Shown: in pieces, positions 8,312 through 17,433 of the stretch
How positions within the stretch are numbered: position 1 is the first letter of the stretch
Layout: every line of letters starts with the position of its first letter
Source of the DNA: Ruminococcus sp. AM36-2AA
Lineage (GTDB): Bacteria; Bacillota; Clostridia; Lachnospirales; Lachnospiraceae
Assembly: GCF_003461955.1 (NCBI RefSeq)
Contig: NZ_QTYB01000003.1
Coordinates: 124,001 to 188,000, forward strand
Direction of reading: 5' to 3'
DNA: 64,000 nucleotides
Notes under the pieces: generated by a model
What the model was told of the DNA's origin: nothing
Database searches by the model: none
Seen by the model: only the letters and a program-made list of their open reading frames with translations
Position numbers and translations under genes: made by a program

Positions 8312-8430
8312 ATTGGTCTGACAGGTGGAGCCTTTATACCATCCAGACGATGATAATGCTACAGGATTTTGTCTGAGGACAAAGTTTCGGGTAAGCGCCT
8401 GACAGACTTATAATAGATTTTTTGACTTGA
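8312..8430 (+). ncRNA. Structured 5' leader, riboswitch-like, class not recognised
   Basis: GTCTGACAGG (8316-8325) pairs with CCTGACAGAC (8398-8407) over nine base pairs with one A-A mismatch, closing a domain of about 70 bases. Inside are a hairpin GTGG/CCAT (8326-8341) and a perfect six-pair hairpin TTTGTC-TGAG-GACAAA (8368-8383), with unpaired GATGATAATGCTACAGG and GTTTCGGGTAAGCG joining segments. There is no strong terminator; the closing stem ends about 25 bases before the ribosome binding site. It does not match TPP, SAM, FMN, purine, lysine, glycine, cobalamin or cyclic-di-GMP patterns that I can recognise. Confidence 0.5.
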
Positions 8431-8446
8431 CGGAGGATGTGACAGA

Positions 8447-9727
8447 TTGGATATCATAAAGAAATTCGGGGATATGGTGGGAGAGAGCTCCATCAGGGAC
8501 CCGGAAAAAGCACGAAAACTTCTTCTCACTGGCTACCGGCTTCAGGAAAAACGTCTGCAGCTTTTTCCTGACAGGAAGCTTCCGGCTTCGGGACAGTATG
8601 TAGCCCGTGTAGTCATGCAGAATATTATCAAAGCCCTTGCAAAACCGGACGATACCGCTCTTGTGAGCATTTTTGTACCGGGAGAGCTTCTGACAGCAGC
8701 AGGGATCACTCCGTATTCCGTGGAGGCAATGTCCTGCTTCATCGCCGGAACCAGATGCGAGCAGGCATTTCTGGCACAGACGGAATCAGAGGGATTTCCG
8801 GAAACCATGTGCTCCTATCACCGGATTTTTCTGGGAGCGTCCATGACAGGGCTGGTGCCGAAGCCGAAATGCACCATTTATACAAATCTTGCCTGTGACG
8901 GAAACATGATGACTTTTCCTTATCTGAAACAGAAATATCAGATTCCGGGATTTTATATTGATGTACCTTATGAAAAAAATCAGGATTCCATCAGCTACGT
9001 GGCAGATCAGCTTCGTGAGATGAAGAAATTTCTGGAAGATGTTACCGGCAAAAAAATCTCAGAACAGTCTGTACAGCGGGCAGTGGCCAACAGCAACGAA
9101 GCGGCATCTTATTACAGCCGCCAGCTTGCTCTCAGGAAAGACCACGATCCGGTAACTTCCCTGACAAATGAGCTGTACGCCATCTTTATGTGCCATCTTC
9201 TTGCAGGTTCCCAGGAATCCCTGAAATACACAAAGATGCTTCTCGAAGATGTGAAAAAGGCGCCAAAAGGGGAAGGCCTTCATATTCTCTGGATGCATAT
9301 GATGCCGTTTTTGCAGGAGCCGGTAAAGGATGTGTTTAATTACAGCCAGAACGTGCACATCAGCGCCTGTGATTTTGTTGCGGATGGCTTTCAGCGGATG
9401 CAGCCTGCAGATCCTTATGAGGCCCTTGCGGAAAAAATGGTCAACTGCATTTACAATGGAAGTGTAAAACAGAGAATCCAGCGTGCCCAGGAGCTGGCCA
9501 GTCTTACAGAGGCAGACGGAGGGATCCTTTTTGCACACTGGGGATGCAAGGGAACCATCGGAGCTTCCAGCCTGATCAAAAATTCTCTGGAAAACGCAGG
9601 GCTTCCAACCATGGTCCTGGACGGCGACGGTTGCAATCCGGCCAATTCCAGTGACGGCCAGGTGTCCACACGACTTCAGGCATACCTTGAAATGCTGGAA
9701 AAAAGCAGGGAGGAAAAACGATCATGA
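8447..9727 (+). CDS. 2-hydroxyacyl-CoA dehydratase family protein (HgdB-like, D component)
   Basis: A 426-residue Fe-S protein of the 2-hydroxyglutaryl-CoA dehydratase/double-cubane-cluster family. Typical segments are CFIAGTRCEQAF, ETMCSYHRIFLGA, KCTIYTNLACDGNM, and near the end FAHWGCKGTIGASSLIKNS and DGDGCNPANSS; the conserved cysteines are candidate cluster ligands. Such proteins perform ATP-primed radical dehydrations or reduce small molecules at a double-cubane cluster; the substrate is unknown. The start is a TTG (8447), ten bases after GGAGG; the nearby ATG at 8437 is out of frame. Its stop overlaps the next ATG as ATGA, so the two genes are translationally coupled. No CoA-transferase or acyl-CoA dehydrogenase accompanies it, which argues against a full amino-acid fermentation pathway at this locus. 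Confidence 0.85.
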   Translation: MDIIKKFGDMVGESSIRDPEKARKLLLTGYRLQEKRLQLFPDRKLPASGQYVARVVMQNIIKALAKPDDTALVSIFVPGELLTAAGITPYSVEAMSCFIAGTRCEQAFLAQTESEGFPETMCSYHRIFLGASMTGLVPKPKCTIYTNLACDGNMMTFPYLKQKYQIPGFYIDVPYEKNQDSISYVADQLREMKKFLEDVTGKKISEQSVQRAVANSNEAASYYSRQLALRKDHDPVTSLTNELYAIFMCHLLAGSQESLKYTKMLLEDVKKAPKGEGLHILWMHMMPFLQEPVKDVFNYSQNVHISACDFVADGFQRMQPADPYEALAEKMVNCIYNGSVKQRIQRAQELASLTEADGGILFAHWGCKGTIGASSLIKNSLENAGLPTMVLDGDGCNPANSSDGQVSTRLQAYLEMLEKSREEKRS

Positions 9728-11421
9728 TACATTACGTCTGTAAATATACACCGCTGGAACTGTTTAAAGGTTTTGGCGAGGAATGTGCGGTTCTGGAGGA
9801 AATGCCGGAGAACTTTGAACTTTCCGACCAGATCGCCCATGCCAATCTCTGCGGTTTTGGAAAATCCGTGATCCAGGCAGTGTTGGAGGGAAAAGTGGAG
9901 CAGCTGGTTCTTGTAAACTGCTGTGATTCCATGCGCCGTGTGTACGATATTGTGGAAAGTACTGGCAAATGTAAATTTTTGTACATGCTGGATATGCCTC
10001 ATGAGGATAACGACTGCGAGAAAGTGAAGCTGGCCAAAGGAATTCACCGCCTTAAGAAAGCTTACGAGAAATTTTCGGGGAAAACTTTCGACAGAAGTGG
10101 ATTTCTGAACGCTTTTTCCCATGAGGATGTGGATAACCAGCCATACATCGGTGTGCTGGGCGTCCGCGTCAGTGGTGTCCTGGAAAAAATGATCCGGGAT
10201 AACATCCGCATGGATGTGGAAAACCTGACCTGTACAGGTGGAAGACGTCTGGCTGTGATCCGTGAGGAACTGGAAAAAATGGATGATGATGCCATGTTTT
10301 TGGCTTATGCAGACGCGCTTCTTTCCCAGATGCCGTGTTTCCGTATGAACAACAGTACCAGAAGGAACCGGCTGTATCTGGACCCGAATCTGAAGGGAAT
10401 CATCTATCATACGATCAAGTTCTGCGACTATTACGGATTTGAGTATGCAAGTATCAAGCGGGATATCAAGGTTCCCCTTCTGAAGATCGAGACGGACTTT
10501 ACCAGCCAGAGTGCAGGTCAGCTTCTCACCAGAGTGCAGGCTTTTGCGGAAACGCTGGAGGGCTCGGAGGATATGGACCCATCAAAAGGAATCAGCGAGG
10601 AGATAAGGAAAAAAATGGAATCAGGAGTTTATTATGTGGCAGGGATCGACAGCGGTTCCACAAGTACGGACGTTGTGATCCTGGATAAAGACGGAAAGAT
10701 CAAATCTACCATGATCATCCCCACAGGCGGCGGTGCTATGATGAGTGCGGAGAAGAGCCTGGAGATGGCAGTGGAAAAAGCGGGCATTAAAAAAGAGGAT
10801 ATCGTGCGTATCGTTACCACCGGATACGGACGTGCATACATTGACAGCGGCGATGACAGCATCACAGAGATCACCTGCCACGCGAAAGGCGCCCATTATC
10901 TGAATCCAAACGTGCGTACTGTCATTGATATCGGCGGCCAGGATATCAAGGCAATCAGCATTGATGAGAACGGTGCAGTAAAAAATTTCCTGATGAATGA
11001 TAAATGTGCGGCAGGAACCGGACGTTTCCTGGAAATGATGGCCCGTACCCTTGGGCTTTCCCTGGAGGAGATGAGCACCCGCGGACTGGAATGGAAAGAG
11101 AACGTGGTGATCTCAAGCATGTGTACCGTGTTTGCAGAGTCCGAGGTGGTTTCCCTGGTTGCCCAGAATAAGGATGTGGCAGATATTATCCACGGTCTGA
11201 ACGTGTCTGTTGCCTCCAAAGTAGGCGCACTTGCGGCCCGCCTTGGCAAAAAGAATCCGGGAGAATATATGATGACCGGTGGTGTTGCCAAGAATAAAGG
11301 CATTATCCAGGCACTGGAAGAGAAGCTGGGAGCGAAGCTTTATATCTGCGACGAGGCACAGCTTTGCGGTGCGCTGGGAGCGGCACTGTTTGCTTATGAA
11401 AAATGTAATGCGGCACTGTAG
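9724..11421 (+). CDS. Fusion of HgdB-like dehydratase domain and BadF/HgdC-type ATPase activase
   Basis: A 565-residue two-domain protein. Residues 1-290 have the HgdB fold (ANLCGFGKSVIQA, VNCCDSMRR, YHTIKFCDYYG, then the family's end motif IETDFTSQSAGQLLTR). Residues 303-565 are an ASKHA ATPase activase: phosphate-binding AGIDSGSTSTDVV, DIGGQDIKAI, and adenosine motif MMTGGVAKNKG. Cys428 (NDKCAAGTG) and Cys467 (SSMCTVFAE) fit the two cysteines by which activase dimers hold a bridging 4Fe-4S cluster. The protein thus carries both an acceptor-like subunit and its own ATP-driven electron injector and probably acts with the preceding gene product. Normally activase and dehydratase subunits are separate. 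Overlap with the upstream gene is ATGA. Confidence 0.88.
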   Translation: MIHYVCKYTPLELFKGFGEECAVLEEMPENFELSDQIAHANLCGFGKSVIQAVLEGKVEQLVLVNCCDSMRRVYDIVESTGKCKFLYMLDMPHEDNDCEKVKLAKGIHRLKKAYEKFSGKTFDRSGFLNAFSHEDVDNQPYIGVLGVRVSGVLEKMIRDNIRMDVENLTCTGGRRLAVIREELEKMDDDAMFLAYADALLSQMPCFRMNNSTRRNRLYLDPNLKGIIYHTIKFCDYYGFEYASIKRDIKVPLLKIETDFTSQSAGQLLTRVQAFAETLEGSEDMDPSKGISEEIRKKMESGVYYVAGIDSGSTSTDVVILDKDGKIKSTMIIPTGGGAMMSAEKSLEMAVEKAGIKKEDIVRIVTTGYGRAYIDSGDDSITEITCHAKGAHYLNPNVRTVIDIGGQDIKAISIDENGAVKNFLMNDKCAAGTGRFLEMMARTLGLSLEEMSTRGLEWKENVVISSMCTVFAESEVVSLVAQNKDVADIIHGLNVSVASKVGALAARLGKKNPGEYMMTGGVAKNKGIIQALEEKLGAKLYICDEAQLCGALGAALFAYEKCNAAL

Positions 11422-11613
11422 AGAGAAAATAGAAAATTTTTTGAAAAATCCGGGCGTTTCCTGAGAAAGGCAATGACATAAGCCGGAAGGAATGATAAAA
11501 TGATAGACAGAGCGGCAGTTTTCTGAATGTACAGAAGAATGAGAAGGTCTGTTCTGCTGTGGATAGGTATCTTTGGGGTGGATACTGTCAGGTGAAAAAT
11601 GCCGGAAGAGTGA

Positions 11614-13158
<1,545 letters not shown>

Positions 13159-13220
13159 GTGTAAGTGAGGGAATTGGTTACAGAAAATGTAAATTATGTG
13201 GCATTATGGGAGGGCTTTTT

Positions 13221-14210
13221 ATGTACACACCTGCAAAAGAACGTTATGAGACCATGGAGTATAACCGCTGCGGAGAAAGCGGCCTGATGCTTCCGAAGGT
13301 ATCTCTTGGATTATGGCATAATTTCGGAGATACTTCTGATTATGAAAATATGAAACAGCTGTGTTTTACAGCTTTTGACAATGGCATCACACAGTTTGAC
13401 CTTGCCAATAATTACGGACCTGCCTACGGAAGTGCAGAGAGGAATTTCGGCAAGATCCTGAAAGAAGAACTGATGCCGTATCGTGATGAACTGATCATCA
13501 CAACCAAGGCCGGCTATGATATGTGGGAGGGCCCTTACGGAAACTGGGGCAGCCGTAAATATCTTCTGGCGAGCCTTGACCAGAGCCTGAAACGCATGGG
13601 ACTGGAATATGTGGATATTTTTTACCATCACAGAATGGACCCTGAGACTCCTCTGGAGGAGACTATGGGCGCGCTTGCAACAGCGGTTCAGCAGGGTAAG
13701 GCCCTCTATGTAGGACTTTCCAATTACGATGGAAAAACTTTAAGCCAGGCAGCAGCGATCCTGAAAGATCTGAAATGCCCGTTTGTGATTAATCAGAACC
13801 GGTATTCCATTTTTGACAGAACTGTGGAAGAGAACGGCCTGAAGAGAACCACCGGCATCCTGAAAAAAGGCCTCATCACCTTCAGCCCTCTTGCACAGGG
13901 ACAGCTGACAGACCGCTACCTGAACGGAATCCCGGAGGACAGCCGTATCCGCAAAGACGGAAGATTCCTGAAAGAAAGCGCACTGACACCAGAACGTCTG
14001 GACCAGATCCGAAGACTGAACGATCTGGCAGTACAGCGAGGTGAGAAACTTGCAGATATGGCACTTGGCTGGCTGCTCAATCATGAGGAAGTCACCGGTG
14101 TGCTCATCGGCGCTTCCAAGCCACAGCAGATTCTGGATAATGTGAAAGCGATCCACTGTGCACCGTTTACAGAGGAAGAGCTGCGTCTGATCGATGAGAT
14201 CTCAAAGTAA
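13221..14210 (+). CDS. Aldo/keto reductase, YghZ/MgrA-like
   Basis: A 329-residue NADPH-dependent reductase of the L-glyceraldehyde-3-phosphate reductase (AKR14-like) type. It reads MEYNRCGESGLMLPKVSLGLW, then DLANNYGPAYGSAE with the catalytic Asp and Tyr, TTKAGYDMWEGPYG with Lys, and DIFYHHRMDPETPLEE with His; the nucleotide-binding end is GVLIGASKPQQI. Start: ATG 13221 after GGGAGGG; a longer frame overlaps the abfA end and lacks a ribosome binding site. It follows abfA by 62 bases and is probably cotranscribed. The physiological substrate is probably a sugar-derived or reactive aldehyde. Confidence 0.88.
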   Translation: MYTPAKERYETMEYNRCGESGLMLPKVSLGLWHNFGDTSDYENMKQLCFTAFDNGITQFDLANNYGPAYGSAERNFGKILKEELMPYRDELIITTKAGYDMWEGPYGNWGSRKYLLASLDQSLKRMGLEYVDIFYHHRMDPETPLEETMGALATAVQQGKALYVGLSNYDGKTLSQAAAILKDLKCPFVINQNRYSIFDRTVEENGLKRTTGILKKGLITFSPLAQGQLTDRYLNGIPEDSRIRKDGRFLKESALTPERLDQIRRLNDLAVQRGEKLADMALGWLLNHEEVTGVLIGASKPQQILDNVKAIHCAPFTEEELRLIDEISK

Positions 14211-14269
14211 GATTCCTGAATATTGGTTTGACAAAAACATCCGGTACATAGTTGATGTTTCATGATTCG

Positions 14270-14298
14270 TTGACAATGGAATAAGGGTGTGCTATATT
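14270..14298 (+). promoter_or_regulatory. Promoter of the thiamine salvage operon
   Basis: TTGACA (14270-14275) and TATATT (14293-14298), 17 bases apart, lie directly before the TPP riboswitch. Confidence 0.8.
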
Positions 14299-14320
14299 GA
14301 GGAACAGAAAAGAAAAGAGC

Positions 14321-14398
14321 CAGCGGGAGCTTGTGTGACAGGCTGAGAGGAAGATAGATCTTCGACCGTACCTGATTTGGGTAATGCCAACGGAGGGA
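14321..14398 (+). ncRNA. TPP riboswitch (THI element)
   Basis: The conserved core is complete: GCGGGAGC, then GGCTGAGAGGAAG with a short P3 hairpin closed by CTTCGACCG, then ACCTGATTTGGGTAATGCC and AACGGAGGGA. CTGAGA binds the pyrimidine and the ACCTGAT/TAATGCC half the pyrophosphate in known TPP aptamers. An intrinsic terminator 10 bases later suggests control by transcription termination when thiamine pyrophosphate is high. The genes downstream (thiW, thiM, thiE) fit. Confidence 0.95.
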
Positions 14399-14408
14399 TT
14401 GTGATATG

Positions 14409-14452
14409 AGAGCGTGTCTCCGTGGCGTTTGCCGGGGGATGCGCTCTTTTTG
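14409..14452 (+). terminator. Riboswitch-controlled terminator
   Basis: AGAGCG...CTCC pairs with GGGG...CGCTCT and is followed by TTTTTGTG. It is the likely expression platform of the TPP riboswitch. Confidence 0.75.
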
Positions 14453-14546
14453 TGAGCTTCTGCGAAAGAGCGGGCAGGAAGGGGAGCGCCTTAATGTCTG
14501 GCAGGAGGGTGATGTTCCGGAGATTTTTCCGGAAGGATCATGTAAG

Positions 14547-14600
14547 CGATGGGAATCCGTGTTTTCGGAGTGAGAGGAAGTAAGGGAACTTCGACCGCCA
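14547..14600 (+). ncRNA. Degenerate second TPP aptamer (5' half only)
   Basis: GGGAATCCGTGTTTTCGGAG then TGAGAGGAAG...CTTCGACCG lines up with the P2 and P3 arm of the intact riboswitch about 220 bases upstream. The second half, ACCTGATTTGGGTAATGCC, is absent; the sequence runs on as CCAAAATCTAAAGGCAG. A further hairpin of GCAGC/GCTGC with CCGG/CCGG follows (14617-14664), before thiW. It looks like the relic of a tandem riboswitch, or possibly a different element. Confidence 0.55.
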
Positions 14601-14690
14601 AAATCTAAAGGCAGACTGCAGCAGCCGGAAAATTTTTTGCCCGGGATCCGCTGCTTGTGATCTGCTTTGTATTTCAGGGAGGAAAACACA

Positions 14691-15245
14691 ATGGAAAAAC
14701 AGAGGATGCACACGCTTCGTATGGTAATGCTGGCAATGATGGTTGCGATCGGTGTCGTAATTTCACCGATCCTGAGGATTGAGGGAATGTGCCCGACGGC
14801 GCATCTGGTGAATATCGTATGTTCGGTTCTGATGGGACCGTGGTATTCCCTTCTCTGTGCAACAATGATCGGCGTGATCCGTATGATGTTCATGGGAATC
14901 CCGCCACTTGCACTGACCGGTGCAGTGTTTGGCGCATTCCTTTCAGGTGTGTTCTACAGACTTTCCAAAGGTAAGATCATCTGTGCGGTGATCGGTGAGA
15001 TCTTTGGAACAGGTATCATCGGCTCTATGGTTTCTTATCCGGTGATGGCATTCCTGATGGGAAGAGGCGGACTGACAGCGTTTTATTATACGCCGATGTT
15101 CCTTGCAGCAACCACGATGGGAGGATGTGTTGCCTATATTTTCCTGAAGGCACTGAGCAAAGCAGGCCTTCTGGTGAAATTCCAGGCAGCTTTGGGTTCA
15201 AAAACATATGAGACAAAGACTTTTACAACTGCGAAAGCAAATTAA
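14691..15245 (+). CDS. thiW: ThiW, ECF transporter substrate-binding membrane component
   Basis: A 184-residue integral membrane protein with about five or six helices, of the ThiW family that captures the thiazole precursor of thiamine for an ECF transporter. It starts MEKQRMHTLRMVMLAMMVAIG and contains ISPILRIEGMCPTAHLVN and GPWYSLLCATMIGVIRM, typical of S components. The energising EcfA/EcfT subunits are not in the window and would be shared. AGGGAGG precedes this ATG; upstream in-frame starts lie in the leader. It is the first gene of the TPP-controlled operon, and its last 38 bases overlap thiM in another frame. Confidence 0.9.
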   Translation: MEKQRMHTLRMVMLAMMVAIGVVISPILRIEGMCPTAHLVNIVCSVLMGPWYSLLCATMIGVIRMMFMGIPPLALTGAVFGAFLSGVFYRLSKGKIICAVIGEIFGTGIIGSMVSYPVMAFLMGRGGLTAFYYTPMFLAATTMGGCVAYIFLKALSKAGLLVKFQAALGSKTYETKTFTTAKAN

Positions 15246-16110
15246 AGAGGAGAAGCCGCTGATCCACTGCATCACCAATCCGATTTCAATCCACGACTGT
15301 GCAAATGTGATCCTTGCAGTGGGTGCAAGGCCGATCATGGCGGAGCATCCGGCGGAAGTTGAGGAGATTACAGCTTCTTCCGGTGCTTTGATGCTGAATC
15401 TTGGAAACATTACCGATGCCAGGATCAAATCTATGAAGTGTTCCATGAGAAGAGCTGTGGAAAATAAGATTCCGGTTCTGCTGGATCTTGTGGGGGTTGC
15501 ATGCAGTGACCTGCGGCTGGATCTGGCGAGGGAGCTTTTAAGTATTGGCCATCCGGCGGTTCTGAAGGGAAATATGTCGGAGCTTCTGGCTGTTTCCGGG
15601 CTTCCGTCCCATGCCATCGGAATTGATGCGGGAGCACAGGATGCGCTGACTTCAGAAAATATTGATGCGGTCAGTGATGTGCTGAAAGCTTTTTCCAGAA
15701 ATAATCAGGCGGTGGTACTGGCTACCGGGAAGCAGGATTTTGTTACGGATGGTGAACAGGTTGTTCTGATTGAAAATGGTACGGCAGCGTTGTCCGGGAT
15801 TACCGGGACCGGCTGTATGGTTGGGGCGCTGACTGCGGCGTTTTTGCCGGGGTGTGAAGATCATATTGCGAAAGAGATGACGGATCGTACAGAGGCAGGT
15901 GTCTGGTCTGGCGGTGAGATGGGATTAAATGTGAGATCCGGGAATTATCTGGACGCTGCAGTTCTTGGCACCGCACTGATGGGTATTGCCGGTGAGCAGG
16001 CTGAAAAAATTTCCCGCGGGCCGGGAAGCTTTCAGGCGAATCTGCTGGATGAGATTTATGGGATTTCTGACAGGCAGCTGCTGGAAACGCTGAAGATTGA
16101 AATGTATTAA
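15208..16110 (+). CDS. thiM: Hydroxyethylthiazole kinase
   Basis: ThiM phosphorylates 4-methyl-5-(2-hydroxyethyl)thiazole, the product imported by ThiW. The 300-residue protein has the ribokinase-like fold with LIHCITNPISIHDCAN at the start, GNMSELLAV, and the conserved GTGCMVGALTAAF near the phosphate site. It is somewhat longer than the usual 265-275 residues because of a C-terminal insertion/extension around TEAGVWSGGEMG. The start overlaps the end of thiW by 38 bases; the sequence from that ATG matches the family's N-terminus, so the overlap seems real and implies translational coupling. Confidence 0.92.
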   Translation: MRQRLLQLRKQIKEEKPLIHCITNPISIHDCANVILAVGARPIMAEHPAEVEEITASSGALMLNLGNITDARIKSMKCSMRRAVENKIPVLLDLVGVACSDLRLDLARELLSIGHPAVLKGNMSELLAVSGLPSHAIGIDAGAQDALTSENIDAVSDVLKAFSRNNQAVVLATGKQDFVTDGEQVVLIENGTAALSGITGTGCMVGALTAAFLPGCEDHIAKEMTDRTEAGVWSGGEMGLNVRSGNYLDAAVLGTALMGIAGEQAEKISRGPGSFQANLLDEIYGISDRQLLETLKIEMY

Positions 16111-16126
16111 AGAAGAGGATTTTGAG

Positions 16127-16768
16127 ATGGATAGAAAAGATTTGGATGTAACGCTGTATCTGGTGACGGACAGTACGTATCATACAGAGGAGTCTCTGCT
16201 TCATACGGTGGAAGAGGCCTGTAAGGGTGGTGTGACTCTGGTTCAGCTTCGTGAGAAGAACAAGGGTGGCCGGGAGTATCTGGATAAGGCGTTTAAGGTG
16301 AAGGAGATCACAGATCGTTACAATGTGCCACTGATCATTGATGATCGTGTGGATGTGGCGCTGGCCTGTGATGCGGCTGGTGTGCATGTGGGATCTTCGG
16401 ATATTCCGGTTGCTGTGGCCAGGAAGCTGATGGGGCCGGATAAGATCGTGGGGGCTACTGCCAAGACGGTGGAGGCTGCCATGAAGGCTTATGAGGATGG
16501 CGCGGATTATCTTGGTGTGGGGGCGATTTATCCTACTACGACCAAGGTTGTGACGATTCTTACGAAGGTTTCTACTTTGAAGGATATTTGTGAGGCGGTT
16601 CCGATCCCGGCGGTTGCGATCGGGGGATTGAATGCTGGAAATATGGATGTGCTGGAGGGCGCAGGCATGAGTGGTATGGCTGTGGTGTCTGCGATCATGA
16701 AGGCGGAGGATCCGCAGAAGAATGCGCGGGAATTGAAAGAGAAGATTGTTGCGCTGATGGGGAAATAG
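16127..16768 (+). CDS. thiE: Thiamine-phosphate synthase
   Basis: ThiE joins thiazole phosphate and HMP pyrophosphate to thiamine phosphate. The 213-residue TIM barrel shows LVQLREKNKGGREYL, DDRVDVALACDAAGVHVG, GATAKTVEAA and GAIYPTTTK, which are the substrate and pyrophosphate loops. The start chosen, 16127, follows AGAGGA by eight bases; an in-frame ATG 30 bases earlier overlaps the thiM end and lacks family support. It is the last gene of the riboswitch operon; thiD and thiC are not here, so HMP pyrophosphate must come from elsewhere. Confidence 0.93.
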   Translation: MDRKDLDVTLYLVTDSTYHTEESLLHTVEEACKGGVTLVQLREKNKGGREYLDKAFKVKEITDRYNVPLIIDDRVDVALACDAAGVHVGSSDIPVAVARKLMGPDKIVGATAKTVEAAMKAYEDGADYLGVGAIYPTTTKVVTILTKVSTLKDICEAVPIPAVAIGGLNAGNMDVLEGAGMSGMAVVSAIMKAEDPQKNARELKEKIVALMGK

Positions 16769-16786
16769 AAATTGGATGATGTTTGG

Positions 16787-16827
16787 AGAACAGTGGTGGA
16801 TTTGAGGTCCGTCGCTGTTCTTTTTTT
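16787..16827 (+). terminator. Terminator of the thi operon
   Basis: AGAACAGTG pairs with CGCTGTTCT, followed by seven T. It closes the thiW-thiM-thiE transcript. Confidence 0.85.
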
Positions 16828-16855
16828 GTGGGAAGGTGGGGAGCGTGAGAAGTAC

Positions 16856-16972
16856 GCCCGTGAGGCGTGTGCTGCCTGTCGCCGGGGCTGCGTCGGGGGC
16901 TGGCTTCTAGGCTGCCGGGAATCTGCTCCCCTCCTGCAGAGTCCGTCGACAGGCAGCACACGCCTCACGGGC
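16856..16972. repeat. Perfect 26-bp inverted repeat in a GC-rich intergenic island
   Basis: The arm 16856-16881 (beginning GCCCGTGAGGCG, ending GCCTGTCG) is the exact reverse complement of 16947-16972. The 65-base loop is GC-rich. Composition changes sharply from the neighbouring genes. The arms could form a very stable cruciform or RNA hairpin, or be the ends of a small mobile (MITE/REP-like) unit. No transposase is present and target duplications are not evident. Confidence 0.85.
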
Positions 16973-16984
16973 TGGCTTTTCAGG

Positions 16985-17101
16985 GCGGTAGGTGAGTGTG
17001 GCTGCTCGGGAGATAGGATTAGAGCGGTAGGTGAGTGTGGCTGCTTGGGAGGTTGGATTAGGGCGGTAGGTGAGGGTGGTTGCTTGGGAGGTTGGATTAG
17101 G
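16985..17101. repeat. Three 39-bp tandem repeats
   Basis: Units start at 16985, 17024 and 17063 with GCGGTAGGTGAG and contain GGTTGGATTAG-type ends; units two and three are nearly identical and a decayed fourth unit seems to follow to about 17130. The period is a multiple of three, which produces repetitive open frames on both strands, but none has a ribosome binding site or gene-like composition. The remainder of 17130-17340 shows nothing that I recognise. Confidence 0.85.
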
Positions 17102-17341
17102 GTGAGGTTGAGTGGGGCCCCGGGGGTTGGATGAGCTATCAGTGCTTCGCTGGACAGCTGGGTGGAAAGGCTGAGTTTCCTTGTGGTCTGGCGGGAGTAA
17201 GTGATTGACTGGAAAAGTTGTGGAAAATAAGAATAAATCGGCACAGTGTTTCATATCCAATACCGCAGCATCCATCGCCCCGCCAGTACCTGAACACATC
17301 TCCACAACCTGCAACAATTTGCGTGCCCGGAAAGGGGGAGC

Positions 17342-17390
17342 GCGAGGGGGAAAAAACGGGCTTCGCAACTTTGAGTGCTTTCCCCCTCGC
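17342..17390. repeat. GC-rich hairpin 3' of the Lrp-type gene
   Basis: GCGAGGGGGAAA (17342-17353) is the exact reverse complement of TTTCCCCCTCGC (17379-17390). It lies 44 bases beyond the stop of the minus-strand Lrp gene and could end that transcript, but there is no clear T-run on that strand. Confidence 0.5.
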
Positions 17391-17433
17391 ATTTTCTCAG
17401 CTTTGAAAAGCGAAAAGATCTGCCGATGAGGTT

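Noticed and set aside
16772..17134. Open frame of 120 codons (plus strand) over the repeat island, and similar frames on the minus strand
   Set aside because: They arise because the 39-bp unit is a multiple of three. There is no ribosome binding site and composition is low-complexity Gly/Trp/Arg or Pro/Gln.
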